Shown here one piece after another: positions 1 through 9,220 of a DNA stretch of 64,000 nucleotides. Source of the DNA: Venturia oleaginea (taxonomy: Eukaryota; Ascomycota; Dothideomycetes; Venturiales; Venturiaceae); assembly GCA_013176395.1 (NCBI GenBank), contig JABMLP010000012.1:1116001-1180000 (forward strand). Direction: 5' to 3'. The stretch's first letter is position 1, and the number at the start of each line of letters is the position of its first letter. Made by a program: the position numbers and the translations under genes. Below the pieces are notes generated by a model. That model ran no database searches and was not told the DNA's origin. It saw nothing but the letters and a program-made list of their open reading frames with translations.

Positions 1-2
1 TC

Positions 3-1963
3 AAGACCAAGTTCAAGGCCTTGCGATTTGCCGCTGAAACAGGTCTCCAACTTCCTGGACCCGAGTCAGAAGCGGGAGCCGTACCAGGTCGTTCGGCAAG
101 CATCGCTCATGGGGTCGCCAGCTCAGCGTTGCTCACGCCTGACGAGGAGCGTACCGAGGCCCAAGCTGAACCAATATCTCGATCAGCTTCGACACCTGCA
201 CTGCTCAGGCGACCGACAATAGACCCAAATATGGCGCCTGGGACTGCCTCGGGCATGACTTTGGGGCCTGATACTGGAACAGCTGTGGACTGGGATTTGT
301 GGCAATCTGTGGTGTATGAAGGCCCAGCAGCTGTCGCACGCACAAGTGCTCAGGAGCTTAGCGCCGCTATTTCTAGTGGTATTCCGCACGCGATTCGAGG
401 TGTCGTGTGGCAGGTGCTATCACAGAGCAAGAATGATGATTTGGAAATCATCTATGAAGAGCTCGTGGCCCGAGGAACTGATAAAGAGAAAACTTTGACT
501 AACGGACACGTTAGTCTGGCCAGTATAAGCAGCAAAGACAAAGAATCACTCGCCTCCTCTGCCTCATCGATACGATCGGACAAGTCGACGCCGCCGCCCA
601 CAGCAGGTGGCGCGGTGTCACCACTCCCCACGGCCAATGGAGACGGCGCTCACGATATGGCCCGCCTTCAAAATGATTTTTTGGCAGCCAAATCAAAAGA
701 CCCGAAAGACGAATTGGCCAAGATCAAAAAGCTGGAGAAGATGATCAAGCGGGATTTGGGTTCACGGACAAGCTACTCTAAGTACGGCAATGACCAAACC
801 ATACAAACCGGTCTTTTTGGGGTATGCAAAGCCTATGCCCTCTACGATGAAGCCGTCGGCTACGCGCAGGGAATGAATTTCATCGTCATGCCTTTGCTCC
901 TCAATATGAGCCATGAAGAGGCGTTTTGCGTCTTTGTGCGACTCATGAATCAGTACGGCATGCGCGAAATGTTCATCCAAGACATGCCTGGTCTACATCT
1001 ACACCTCTACCAATTCGAGCGTCTCCTCGAAGATTTTGAGCCAGCGTTGTACTGTCATTTGCACCGTCGAGGCGTGGGCCCAATTCTGTACGCCACACAA
1101 TGGTTTCTGACATTGTTCGCCTACCGGTTTCCTTTACCTCTTGCCATCCGAATTTACGATCTCATCCTTAGCGAAGGCCTTGGCGCCATTCTCAAATTTG
1201 CTCTTGTCCTTATGCAACAAAATTCTGCCGCTCTGTTGCAGATGAAAGACATGGGTCAACTCACGACGTTCCTGAAAGAGCGCGTCTTCGATGCATACAT
1301 CGACAAACACCCCTCACAGAAGTCCATACTCGATGCTGGATTCTTCGGGTCTGGAGGCGACACTGAGGTCTACCAAGCAGACCGGCTTGTGCAGGATGCT
1401 TGTGCTTTGAAGATTACACCGGAAATGCTTGCCCTTTATAAAAGTGAGTGGGATGAAACTGAACGAACGCGCAAGGAACGAGAGATCGAGCTTGAAACAC
1501 TGCGCGCGCAAGTCAATTCCCTCACCCACAAAGTACGTGCTCTTGAGAGTTCAGCGGAACAGCGCGATACGGAACACATCGAAGTCTGCAATGAAATGGT
1601 GCGCCTCAAAATGGATAACGAGAGACTTCAAGACAAGAACGAAAGTCTTGAGGGACAGGTGCAAGAGTATAAGAACATCGCCGAACAAATCAAGGAAGAA
1701 GAAGAAGCACGATGGCAGACTGATTTGGATCAAGCGAGAGTTAGAAACAAGGAGGTTCACGAGTCCAACCGATTACTGGAAATAGAGGTTGACGAGTTGA
1801 GCACATCCCTTGCGACTGTCAAGATGGAGAAAGCGGAGGTATGTTGCTGTCTCGTTGAATCTGATTGCGAACAGACAGACTAATACGTCTGCAGGCCCAG
1901 TCGGAGCTCGAAACTTACAAGCAGAAATGGAAGAACATGAAAGAGCAGTTCAACACGAGTTGA
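3..1963 (+). CDS. TBC-domain Rab GTPase-activating protein (Gyp5-like), 5' partial
   Basis: The reading frame is open to the left edge, so the N-terminus lies outside the window. Exons are 3-1838 and 1895-1963, joined across a 56-bp intron with donor gtatgt and acceptor ctgcag; 634 residues are visible. A TBC domain occupies roughly residues 120-400. It opens with GIPHAIRGVVW and has the arginine-finger segment IKRDLGSR and the glutamine-finger segment YAQGMNF, the two catalytic motifs that stimulate GTP hydrolysis by Rab proteins. A long coiled coil (about residues 480-634) follows, as in the Gyp5/Gyl1 and EVI5 group, which act in ER-Golgi and Golgi-to-surface trafficking. Before the TBC domain there is a low-complexity Ser/Thr/Pro stretch. 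The family is clear; assignment to Gyp5 rather than another coiled-coil TBC protein is inference from domain order. Confidence 0.88.
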
Positions 1964-2187
1964 CAGTCTTAATTCGCTGCCCCTTTCAATTCGCGCGCTG
2001 CTGGCAGGAGCCAGCTATTTTGCACATTTACTTGCATACACAATATGGACTGTCTACTTTCTTGACACTGTTCAGCAGGCGGTAGCATTGGGCGGAGTCA
2101 ACAATACACACCTATTGCTTTGATTTTGTTGGATGGACGATGGCTTGTGTCTCGTTCCAATGATAGACGGGATGTTCTCATGGATGC

Positions 2188-2216
2188 AAGAAGAAGAAGA
2201 AGAAGAAGAAGAAGAA
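2188..2216. repeat. (AAG)n microsatellite
   Basis: About nine uninterrupted AAG/GAA triplets lie in noncoding DNA downstream of the TBC gene. Confidence 0.9.
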
Positions 2217-3021
2217 AGGAAATTTATACCCCACTCTGATCTCCTTCAATGCTGTTTTGAAAGGAAGATCGAAAGAGAATGTTGTCTTTTTGCAAAGCCA
2301 CCTTTTTGTTTGTGGGAGAAGAGAAATAATATTGCACTTTTGCTTGCGGGAAGATTATGGTTGATGGAAATATATTCTTATCATTAGTTGTAATCAAGTG
2401 CGCATAACAAGGACTGGTGTGCTCTACTCGTGCCCCGATTTGAGTTTGACAAGTTCGTCTTCTAACTTCTTTGCTGGGAGACGGTGCTGTTGTATAGCAC
2501 ATCGCTTGCCCTCCCTTCCGTTCATATCCATCGGAATCTCCCGACTTTTGTTGTCTTCCTTTGGGTTTGTCTGCTCTTTTGAGATTATTTCCGTGTTTAG
2601 ATTGATTGAGAGCGGGAGAAGGTAGAGTTGGATATATAGTTTTCCTGTTTTTGACCTAGGTATCATTATTATCCTCACAAATTGAAAACCAGAAATCCCC
2701 ACCATCATCAATCGCTTGACAAGAGGGGAAAAATGTGTAAGCTCATCATTCATTTGTGCAAGTAAGATCCCGAAATAAACAAGATTCGATTCTTCGATGT
2801 TTTCATGTTTTCTATAGCTATGGATGGTTATGGTTATAAACTTGACATCTACTACCTTCATAGAAAAAGGGCAAGTACCCACGTTCTCTTAACTCCCCTC
2901 CCTCGCCTTCATACTATACTCGCGGCACCGTCAATCCATCCATCTATCCAACGTGATTCCTCCCCTCGATTATTCCTACAATATCACACGTCACCTCCGA
3001 TCAACACAGGCATCGAATCCA

Positions 3022-3117
3022 CTCCCTCATCCCCTCATCCCCTCATCCCCTCATCCCCTCATCCCTCATCCCCTCATCCCCTCATCCCCTCATCCCCTCA
3101 TCCCCTCATCCCCTCAT
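3022..3117. repeat. 8-bp CCCTCATC tandem repeat
   Basis: About twelve head-to-tail copies of an 8-bp unit (CCCTCATC). One unit near 3061-3067 has lost a base, giving a 7-bp unit. It is strongly strand-asymmetric: pyrimidine-rich on the plus strand. Confidence 0.92.
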
Positions 3118-3942
3118 TTCAACTATCATAGCAAGTCTTATGCATAAGGTCCATATTCATCCAATCCAAAAAAAAGTCAACAACGAATCCCTCTTTTTCT
3201 CCCTGTAGATATGGGATGGGAGGGGAAAAACAACGATCAATACTCGACGGATTTATCGATACGCACGGGTCCAACGTGTCAAATTTATTGAAAGCATGGT
3301 ATAAGGGCCAAACCGTTATCCACGCCTAATCGAGCATAAAAAAGCGGGGGAACAAACGAGCAAGAATAAAACCGGCGAGCGAGTACAACGACGGGCATCA
3401 ATACCCGCTCCCCCCTCCCACGCGCAAGAAAGAGAAAGTTGCAAACATATCGTCTCTCTACGAAATCGTTGGGAAAAGCGCGGAACCTCTGAAATTAAGA
3501 TTATTGAAAGCCGTGTTAAATCTATTATTATAAGGTTGAATTGAAACCGCCAAACGCCAGACTCCGCAAAACGAAAATCCCAAAAATTTCGAAGTCGTGA
3601 TGTAAAGTGTCGGTTGGAGAGGATGAAGAAAGTTAAAAGGGGGAAAGTGCCAGACAGCTTTACATGTGACGATGAGGCAGATCTCCGCCAGAAAATGGTC
3701 GCATTCAAGCAGATTGAAGCTTGGTAATGGGCGAACGAATCATGATTGTTTGCCGGTGGTGAAGGCCGAAGTACAAGGTCGTGAAATCTGACAGACGCTA
3801 TGCCAGATACAGTAGGGTCGCACAAGTTTCCGTACAGCCGAGATCGCTCAAAAATGTTTTATCTTGTAGTTACATTCTCGTGCTTTTAACGCGATTATTT
3901 TCGCTTATATTCTCGTATATTATATAGTGATACCAGGGCTAC

Positions 3943-4133
3943 TGTGACGGCACGGCATGGCTCCTTTGCCGTCACGTTACTTCATGGCTCGGGCGTATCG
4001 GCTTAGCCACATTGTGGCTAAGGCGCGATATCTTCGCGCCCTCGTAGTAACTCGTTCTCTACCGTAAATTCTATTATCACACTCAGTTCTTAGAACCCTA
4101 GTTCATTCTATACATCCTATCGCTGCCGTGACA
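3943..4133. mobile_element. Solo-LTR-like element, 191 bp, TSD gctac
   Basis: The element begins TGTGACGGCA and ends GCCGTGACA, so the termini are inverted (TG...CA). It is flanked on both sides by the same 5 bp, gctac (3938-3942 and 4134-4138). TG...CA ends with a 5-bp target duplication are the signature of an LTR left behind after LTR-LTR recombination. No coding capacity. The same terminal motif recurs at 7132-7304, 7040-7607 and 7782-8036. A non-LTR miniature transposon is the alternative. Confidence 0.65.
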
Positions 4134-4182
4134 GCTACGCTACAGAACAAGCTATTTAGTAAGCTCTTTAGTACTTTATATA

Positions 4183-4925
4183 ACGTATTCCACCACCGAG
4201 CCGGCCACTTTTTCTTGGCACAGCCCTTATCCTCTTTAACACGTAATGTCTCAACAACGCAAGGCGATAGCCGTTCAAGAAGAAGGCAGAATTGATCTCG
4301 CTCTTCAGGCTTATACCTCTGGCCAATTTCAAAGCCTACGGCGTGCTGCTACAGCCTTTAACGTTAAACACCAAAGGCTCTCTGATCGGCTCCGCGGAAT
4401 CATCTCTCGATCTCAAACTCGCCCAAACTTTCATAAGCTCACTACGATAGCAGAGCAAACGATTATCCGATATATCCTCGATCTCGATTCGCGAGGATTC
4501 GCGCTGAATTGATGCTACACCAGAACGCTCTACTTATTGCACGAAACCACGAGCTTGAAGAGCAATTGGCAGTAATGACGAAGCGAAAATCGCGTAAAAG
4601 GAAGCGGATCCTGCAAGGTGGTACTATAGAGTATGGGACTGCAGCAGCGCGGGTAGCTGTTGAGGCGTCTGTTGCGCCTCAGGGATCAGAGAATACTCGT
4701 AGTAGTGGTGATCAAGAAACAGCGCGACCAACTCAAAGGCGCTGTGGGAACTGCGGCGCGACTGGGCACAATGCACGAACGTGTAAAAAGGATATCGAGA
4801 TATCTTCTGAATCAGATAGTAGTACGACGGACTTGGAATCTATTGTTGATAGCGATAAAATTGAAGAGTCGTAACATGAGTTGGTCGTGCCAAGGAAAAG
4901 TGGCCGGCTCGGTGGTGGAATACAT
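4183..4925 (+). mobile_element. Deleted Fot1/pogo-like transposon, 743 bp
   Basis: Terminal inverted repeats start ACGTATTCCACC at the left; the right end reads GGTGGAATACAT. TA target duplications lie at 4181-4182 and 4926-4927. The interior keeps only the two ends of the transposase gene found complete in the element at 5057-6905. The deletion joins at a 4-base GCGC shared by both breakpoints (about 4502-4505). About 1.1 kb, including the whole DDE catalytic domain, is missing, so it could only move if a transposase is supplied in trans. Confidence 0.88.
4246..4874 (+). pseudogene. Transposase remnant: HTH end joined to zinc-knuckle end
   Basis: An 88-residue frame (4246-4512, MSQQRKAIAVQEE...) is the N-terminal DNA-binding helix-turn-helix segment of a pogo/Fot1 transposase. 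A second, overlapping frame (4509-4874) carries the C-terminal basic coiled segment and a CCHC zinc knuckle (CGNCGATGHNARTC). The deletion changed frame, so the two parts are no longer one protein. All DDE residues are lost. Neighbouring copy at 5125-6825 shows the full arrangement. Confidence 0.85.
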
Positions 4926-5056
4926 TACTATCTACTACTAGTAATACCTTAACCCTACTTAGCATCAACTCAAGTACAGTATCGAAGTAATATTATTTTA
5001 TAAGCCGCTAGGCCTCAACAAGGGCTTCTTCCAGAATCTCTCGTTTATTATCTATA

Positions 5057-6905
5057 ACGTATTCCACCACCGAGCCGGCCACACCACCGAGCCGGCCACT
5101 TTTCCTTGGCACGACCAACTCATATTACGCCTCTTCAATTTTATCGCTATCAACAATAGATTCCAAGTCTATCGTGCTGCTATCTGATTCAGAAGATATC
5201 TCAATATCCTTTTTACACCTTCGCGCATTGTGCCCAGTCGCGCCGCAGTTCTCACAGCGCCGTATAGCTGGCCGGGCTATTTCTTGATCACCACTACTAC
5301 GAGTATTCTTTGATCCCTGAGGCGCAACAGACGCCTCAGCAGCTACCTGCGCTACTGCAGTCCCGTACTCCATAGTACCAGCTTGCTGGATCCACTTCCT
5401 TTTGCGCGATTTTCGCTTCGTCATTACTGCCAATTGCTCTTCAAGCTCGTGGTTTCGTGCAATAAGTAGAGCATTCTGGTGCAGCATCAATTCAGCGCCC
5501 TTGACAAGCTGAGAGAAGCCAGTCTGCGCAGTAACTGGTGACCGAGTGAAAGATTCGCGTACAAGCTTTGATTGAGATCCAAATTCTTGAGTATTGCTTG
5601 GAGTCTTCGATTGCCACGGCGTCTCCTGCGGTGGAGGTGCTGGTGGATTACGTAGCCGTACTTCAAGGCGATCCAATACCACCTCCGCGTTAATAGGGAC
5701 TAGCCCTACCATCTCAAAAGCCTTTCGACAGTTCTCTTCTGTAAACACGTCGAAAAACGCATCTTTGAAGGCCGGGAGGAAGCCTACTTTGTTGATATGG
5801 TAGACGCGTCGGCGTGCCAAGTCTCGAACTCGTTGAGAGTACTTGCACTTCAACGGCGAGAAGCAGACCACATCAAGCGGCTGGAGGATATGCGATGAAT
5901 GAGGTGGCGTACAGAGCGTTAGGATCTTATGTTCGAGGGAGTAGTCCTTGAAATCCTGGTTGAGATGGCTCTCATGGCCATCCAAGATGAGCAGCCTATA
6001 CCCCCCTACTTGACGCGCTTTTGTATGCGCGTCAAAGTGCTTCAACCACTTAAGACCAAGCGCATTGTTTGTCCAGCCGTTCTCAGAGACCGAGAGCTTC
6101 CAATTCCGTGGTATATCTGCCTCCTCATACCACGCAGAGATGTGAACGCCTTCTTTGTAGATAATGAAGGGCGGGGTCGCATACCCAGCGGTGCAGATAT
6201 TCTGGATAACTGTAACCCACTCGCGATTGCCTGGCTGGATCAAATTAGGCCGTGTACGTCTTTCAGAAGCTGTAACGACCTTCATTTACCCAATAACGCC
6301 CATCTGGAAGCCAATCTCGTCAAAGTTGTGCGTATCCTTGTCGTGGATGCCGTACTTGGCTTTAGTATCTGCAACGAGCTTGAACCACGCGCCGATAATC
6401 ACTGGGTCTTCCTGTAGTATCCTCTACCTATCCTTGGCTCGGTTGAAGGCCATCTTGAGCTCATCTGAGCGCGTTACGAACCTCTCAGCCCAGTTTTTCC
6501 CTACTGGCTCTCCACCGCGTACATCCAGCAGTTTATCCGCCATATCTGCCACCTCACACAGCCGGGGCGCAAATCCTCGCAAATCGAGGTCGAGGATATA
6601 TTGGACAAGCGTTTGCTCTTCTGTTGCAGTGAGCTTATGGGAGTTTGGGCGAGTTTGAGATCGAGAGGTAATTCCGCAGAGCCGATCAGAGAGCCTTTGG
6701 TGTTTGATGTTGAAGGCTGCAGCAGCGCGCCGTAGGCTTTGAAATTGGCCAGAGGTATAAGCCTGAAGAGCGAGATCAATTCTGCCTTCTTCTTGAACGG
6801 CTATCGCCTTGCGTTGTTGAGACATGGCGTGTTGAAGAGGATAAGGTCTGTGCCAAGGAAAAGTGGCCGGCTCGGTGGTGTGGCCGGCTCGGTGTTGGAA
6901 TACGT
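5057..6905 (-). mobile_element. Full-length Fot1/pogo-like transposon, 1,849 bp
   Basis: Ends ACGTATTCC...GGAATACGT lie between TA target duplications (5055-5056, 6906-6907). The terminal repeat carries a 17-bp segment (CACCACCGAGCCGGCCA) twice in tandem at both ends; the deleted copy at 4183-4925 has it once. Size, TA target and CENP-B/Tc5-type HTH plus DDE transposase match the Fot1 group of Tc1-mariner elements in ascomycetes. It is oriented opposite to the deleted copy 130 bp away. Confidence 0.9.
5125..6825 (-). pseudogene. Fot1/pogo-like DDE transposase, inactivated by two stops
   Basis: Reading minus from the ATG at 6825 (MSQQRKAIAVQEE) the frame covers an HTH DNA-binding region, a DDE_1 catalytic domain and a C-terminal CCHC zinc knuckle (CENCGATGHNARRC). 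Catalytic segments are visible: HNFDEIGF (first Asp), LILDGHESH (second Asp) and PHSSHILQPLDV (third). Two in-frame stops interrupt it, TAG at about 6424-6426 just before RILQEDP and TAA at about 6286-6288 just before MKVVTASER. Both could arise by C-to-T change from Gln codons, as repeat-induced point mutation would produce, but I could not test this against an intact copy. Nominal length 566 residues, normal for the group. The nearby start at 6939 lies in the inverted repeat and is not used. Confidence 0.9.
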
Positions 6906-6988
6906 TACCGCTAGTAACGTATTTAATTATAGGTTCCACTTCGTAGACTAATTCCTTAAGCCTCCGCCAGAGGTTTTAATCGGGTTTA

Positions 6989-7034
6989 TGTCACGGCTAG
7001 TAGTAACTAATGAAAGGCGTGAACAGCAATCAAG
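6989..7034 (-). mobile_element. Truncated inverted LTR end
   Basis: Starting TGTCACGGCTAGTAGTAAC, this 44-46 bp segment is the reverse complement of the right end of the LTR-like units at 7040-7416 and 7417-7607 (their last ~44 bp). It is a fragment of a third copy in opposite orientation, cut where the next unit begins. Confidence 0.7.
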
Positions 7035-7039
7035 TGTGA

Positions 7040-7416
7040 TGTGACGGCTTGCTAGGCTACTGGAACAACCACAGTGTTCAAGCACCTAACAAGGCGCCAC
7101 AGTACACGGGCCACAACAAGACCTATAAGTATGTGACCGCACGGCATATCCATACGAAGGCACAAGGCACTTCAGAACATGTCACCGAATTACACTTAGG
7201 ATCTAAGGTAGAGAGGTAACAGTTTCGTAAGGAAACTCCGACTAAGTAGGGAAAGTGCACGAGCCGCGGCACGTGATTTTTTGGTCACGTGCCGCGCCGT
7301 CACAAAGTAGGTCTTGCCCCAGCCCCCATTTACATAGCTATCTGTAGGTCACTATCACATTTAGTCTATACCTGATTGCTGTTCACGCCTTTCATTAGTT
7401 ACTACTAGCCGTGACA
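7040..7416 (+). mobile_element. LTR-like unit A, interrupted by a second LTR-like insertion
   Basis: Begins TGTGACGGCTTGC and ends TAGCCGTGACA. It is flanked by TGTGA on both sides (7035-7039, 7417-7421), so it may have inserted into the terminus of an identical unit. Removing the insertion at 7132-7304 with its duplicated AAGTA leaves about 199 bp, nearly the same sequence as unit B (7417-7607). No ORF of note. Confidence 0.65.
7132..7304. mobile_element. Solo-LTR-like insertion, 173 bp, TSD aagta
   Basis: Ends TGTGACCGCACGGCA and TGCCGCGCCGTCACA are inverted repeats. The flanks are AAGTA at 7127-7131 and 7305-7309. The paralogous unit B has the unoccupied site (ATAAGTAGG), which proves the insertion. 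A 12-14 bp stem around GGCACGTGA/TCACGTGCC lies just inside the right end. Confidence 0.75.
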
Positions 7417-7607
7417 TGTGACGGCTTGCTAGGCTACTGGAACAACCAAGCACCTAACAAGGCGCCACAGTACACGAGCCACAGCAAGACCTATAAGTAG
7501 GCCTTGCCCTCAGCCCCCATTTACATAGCTACCTGTAGTTCACTATTATATTTAGTCCATACCTGATTGCTGTTCACGCCTTTCATTAGTTATTACTAGT
7601 TGTGACA
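7417..7607 (+). mobile_element. LTR-like unit B, uninterrupted 191 bp
   Basis: Begins TGTGACGGCTTGCTAGG and ends CTAGTTGTGACA. It abuts unit A directly (...GTGACA|TGTGACGG...) in the same orientation and abuts the next LTR-like end at 7608. It serves as the empty-site reference for the 7132-7304 insertion. Confidence 0.7.
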
Positions 7608-7658
7608 TGTCACGGGGCGGGTTCGGGTATTAGGAGGAAGGAGCAGCAGCAGGAACAG
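7608..7658 (-). mobile_element. Truncated LTR end, inverted copy of 7986-8036
   Basis: TGTCACGGGGCGGGTTCGGG and the following ~30 bp (GGAGGAAGGAGCAGCAGC...) are the reverse complement of the last ~50 bp of the element at 7782-8036. It looks like the end of a second copy in opposite orientation, truncated where the foldback arm region starts. Confidence 0.65.
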
Positions 7659-7781
7659 TATTACGGGACGGTAGCTGGAAAGACGCAGCATACTCGTAGC
7701 CAAAGATTGTTTAGATTCAGTTAAGGAGTGAAGGTATCTACAAACAGAGAACCTCGATGAGGTTCTGTCTCTATACTAGGC

Positions 7782-8036
7782 TGTCACGGTACGACCGCGG
7801 ACAAGTCCTTCCCGCCGTTGGGGTGGCCCCATGGCACGTGATCAAGGCAGAACCGGAGTTCTGCCGAGGAAAGGTTTTAAAGCCTACGTGGCTTCAACCA
7901 ATTCGTAGCTCTTTGAGCTACGTCCTGTCGATAAACCTGCCTGTTGGTTTGCCTGCCAGTTCGTATATAGCCTGTTGAATGATACCTGTTCCTGCTGCTG
8001 CTCCTTCCTCCTGATACCCGAACCCGCCCCGTGACA
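7782..8036. mobile_element. Solo-LTR-like insertion, 255 bp, TSD taggc
   Basis: Starts TGTCACGGTACGACCG and ends CCGCCCCGTGACA, with TAGGC duplicated at 7777-7781 and 8037-8041. The other arm of the foldback element (near 9331-9340) has the unoccupied site, confirming the boundaries. The small frame 7757-7978 inside it has no recognisable product. Confidence 0.75.
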
Positions 8037-8112
8037 TAGGCTCAATCAGGCTTAGGCTCTCAGCCTATACCAACCATGGGCCATGCCCATAACACTAACG
8101 AGCACTTAGTTA

Positions 8113-9220
8113 ACGTGTTTCACCATTCACTTGGCCACCCCACTCACTTGGCCACCCAACCAAAAAGTCTAATCCCTTCGTACAATTATCGCGATAATGT
8201 CAACAACAACCCCCGGATCGGCTTGCAAAGAGGCTAGATTACTTCTTGCGAAGCAGAGCTTTCAAACGAATCCAGATTTAAGTCAACGTCAAATCTCAGC
8301 GTCGTACGATATTCCTCGATCTACACTTCAGTCTCGTCTTCAAGGTGGTAAACCACGAAGCGAATCTAACCACCAAAAGAGAAAGTTACAAATACATGAA
8401 GAGCAGGCTCTGGTTCAGTGGATCCTAGACCTTGATCGACGAGGATTTCCGCCCCAAATTATCGACGTACGACGAATGGCAAACGCCTTACTCGAAAAAC
8501 GCGGTACGAATCCTCCACCGTCATTAGTCGGGAAGAACTGGGTATCCCGCTTCATCAACGCTCAGCCGGAGCTTTGTACGAAGTGGAATCGTAAATTCCA
8601 TTCACAGCGTGCAAAATGCGAAGATCCAGCGACAATCAACGCGTGGTTTCAGCGTGTTGAAGAGACGCCCTCACCACCAGGTACACCCCATGGAGTAGCG
8701 CCACAGTGGACGTCAGAAACTCCTCGTACGATAGCTCAGCTTGAGCAGCAGGCTCAGCTCGTCCGAAATCTTCTTCATCGCCAATCTCAGAGCCCAAGTA
8801 GTCAAGCAATTGGTCAACTCATCAAAGGATGTCAAGTCGCAATGAATTCAGCAGTAATACTTGCAGAAGAGAATAGGAAGCTTCGTACAGAGAACCAACG
8901 ACGAAAACAGAAGCAACAGTATCGTAGACGATATATTGCATATGGAGGCGTTTTACAAGCTCAACAGGGTCAGTTCTTGGTCGAGGGATGCGAAAATAGC
9001 TCTAGAGATAGTGTTCAAGATCAGGAAGTCGTCGTACGACAGCGAGCATTACCAACATGTAGTGGCTGCGGTATTCAAGGTCATAAGATTAATCGATGCC
9101 CAAATACGTAAAGAATGTATTGTTAGAATTATTCTAATAAAAGCTGTATTGGTGGGAGGTTTATCGCACGATGACTTGAGATTTAGTGGTTGGGGTGGCC
9201 AAGTGAGTGGTGAAACACGT
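8113..9220 (+). mobile_element. Fot1/pogo-like element with DDE domain deleted, 1,108 bp
   Basis: Inverted ends ACGTGTTTCACCA...TGGTGAAACACGT lie within TA duplications (8111-8112, 9221-9222). The termini resemble those of the elements at 4183 and 5057 but differ enough to be another family. As there, a CACTTGGCCACCC motif is tandemly repeated near the left end. It sits in the loop of the foldback element. Its single gene lacks the catalytic domain. Confidence 0.88.
8197..9111 (+). CDS. Transposase-derived protein: HTH plus zinc knuckle, no DDE domain
   Basis: An uninterrupted 304-residue ORF. Residues 1-150 form the pogo/Fot1 DNA-binding region: a psq-type HTH (SQRQISASYDIPRSTLQSRL), then a CENP-B/Tc5-type HTH with EEQALVQWILDLDRRGFPP and VGKNWVSRFI. 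The protein then runs directly (around FQRVEETPSPPG) into the C-terminal portion: a Q/R-rich coiled coil (about 185-245) and a CCHC knuckle CSGCGIQGHKINRC at the end. The roughly 200-residue DDE catalytic core is absent, yet frame is kept. It therefore could bind transposon ends but not cut DNA. It may be a simple deletion derivative or a repressor. Retention of an open frame contrasts with the stop-ridden full-length copy. Confidence 0.8.
   Translation: MSTTTPGSACKEARLLLAKQSFQTNPDLSQRQISASYDIPRSTLQSRLQGGKPRSESNHQKRKLQIHEEQALVQWILDLDRRGFPPQIIDVRRMANALLEKRGTNPPPSLVGKNWVSRFINAQPELCTKWNRKFHSQRAKCEDPATINAWFQRVEETPSPPGTPHGVAPQWTSETPRTIAQLEQQAQLVRNLLHRQSQSPSSQAIGQLIKGCQVAMNSAVILAEENRKLRTENQRRKQKQQYRRRYIAYGGVLQAQQGQFLVEGCENSSRDSVQDQEVVVRQRALPTCSGCGIQGHKINRCPNT

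Larger units (their letters stand above)
1964..3942. other. Gene-free stretch downstream of the TBC gene
   Basis: I see no convincing gene here. The longest open frame, on the minus strand at 3316-3825, has no recognisable family and a composition like translated AT-rich noncoding DNA. The stretch holds two simple repeats, listed separately, and presumably the 3' UTR of the TBC gene. Confidence 0.6.

Noticed and set aside
2188..3117. Simple repeats as a possible CRISPR-like or regulatory array
   Set aside because: Contiguous short units without spacers; ordinary microsatellite and minisatellite DNA.
3316..3825. 169-codon minus-strand ORF
   Set aside because: No recognisable motif, hydrophobic and Ser/Arg composition typical of antisense noncoding reading, isolated in repeat-rich DNA.
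3943..8036. Reading the TGTSACGG-ended elements as DNA-transposon MITEs
   Set aside because: TG...CA ends with 5-bp target duplications fit LTRs better; I know no common fungal DNA transposon with these ends. Kept as an alternative only.
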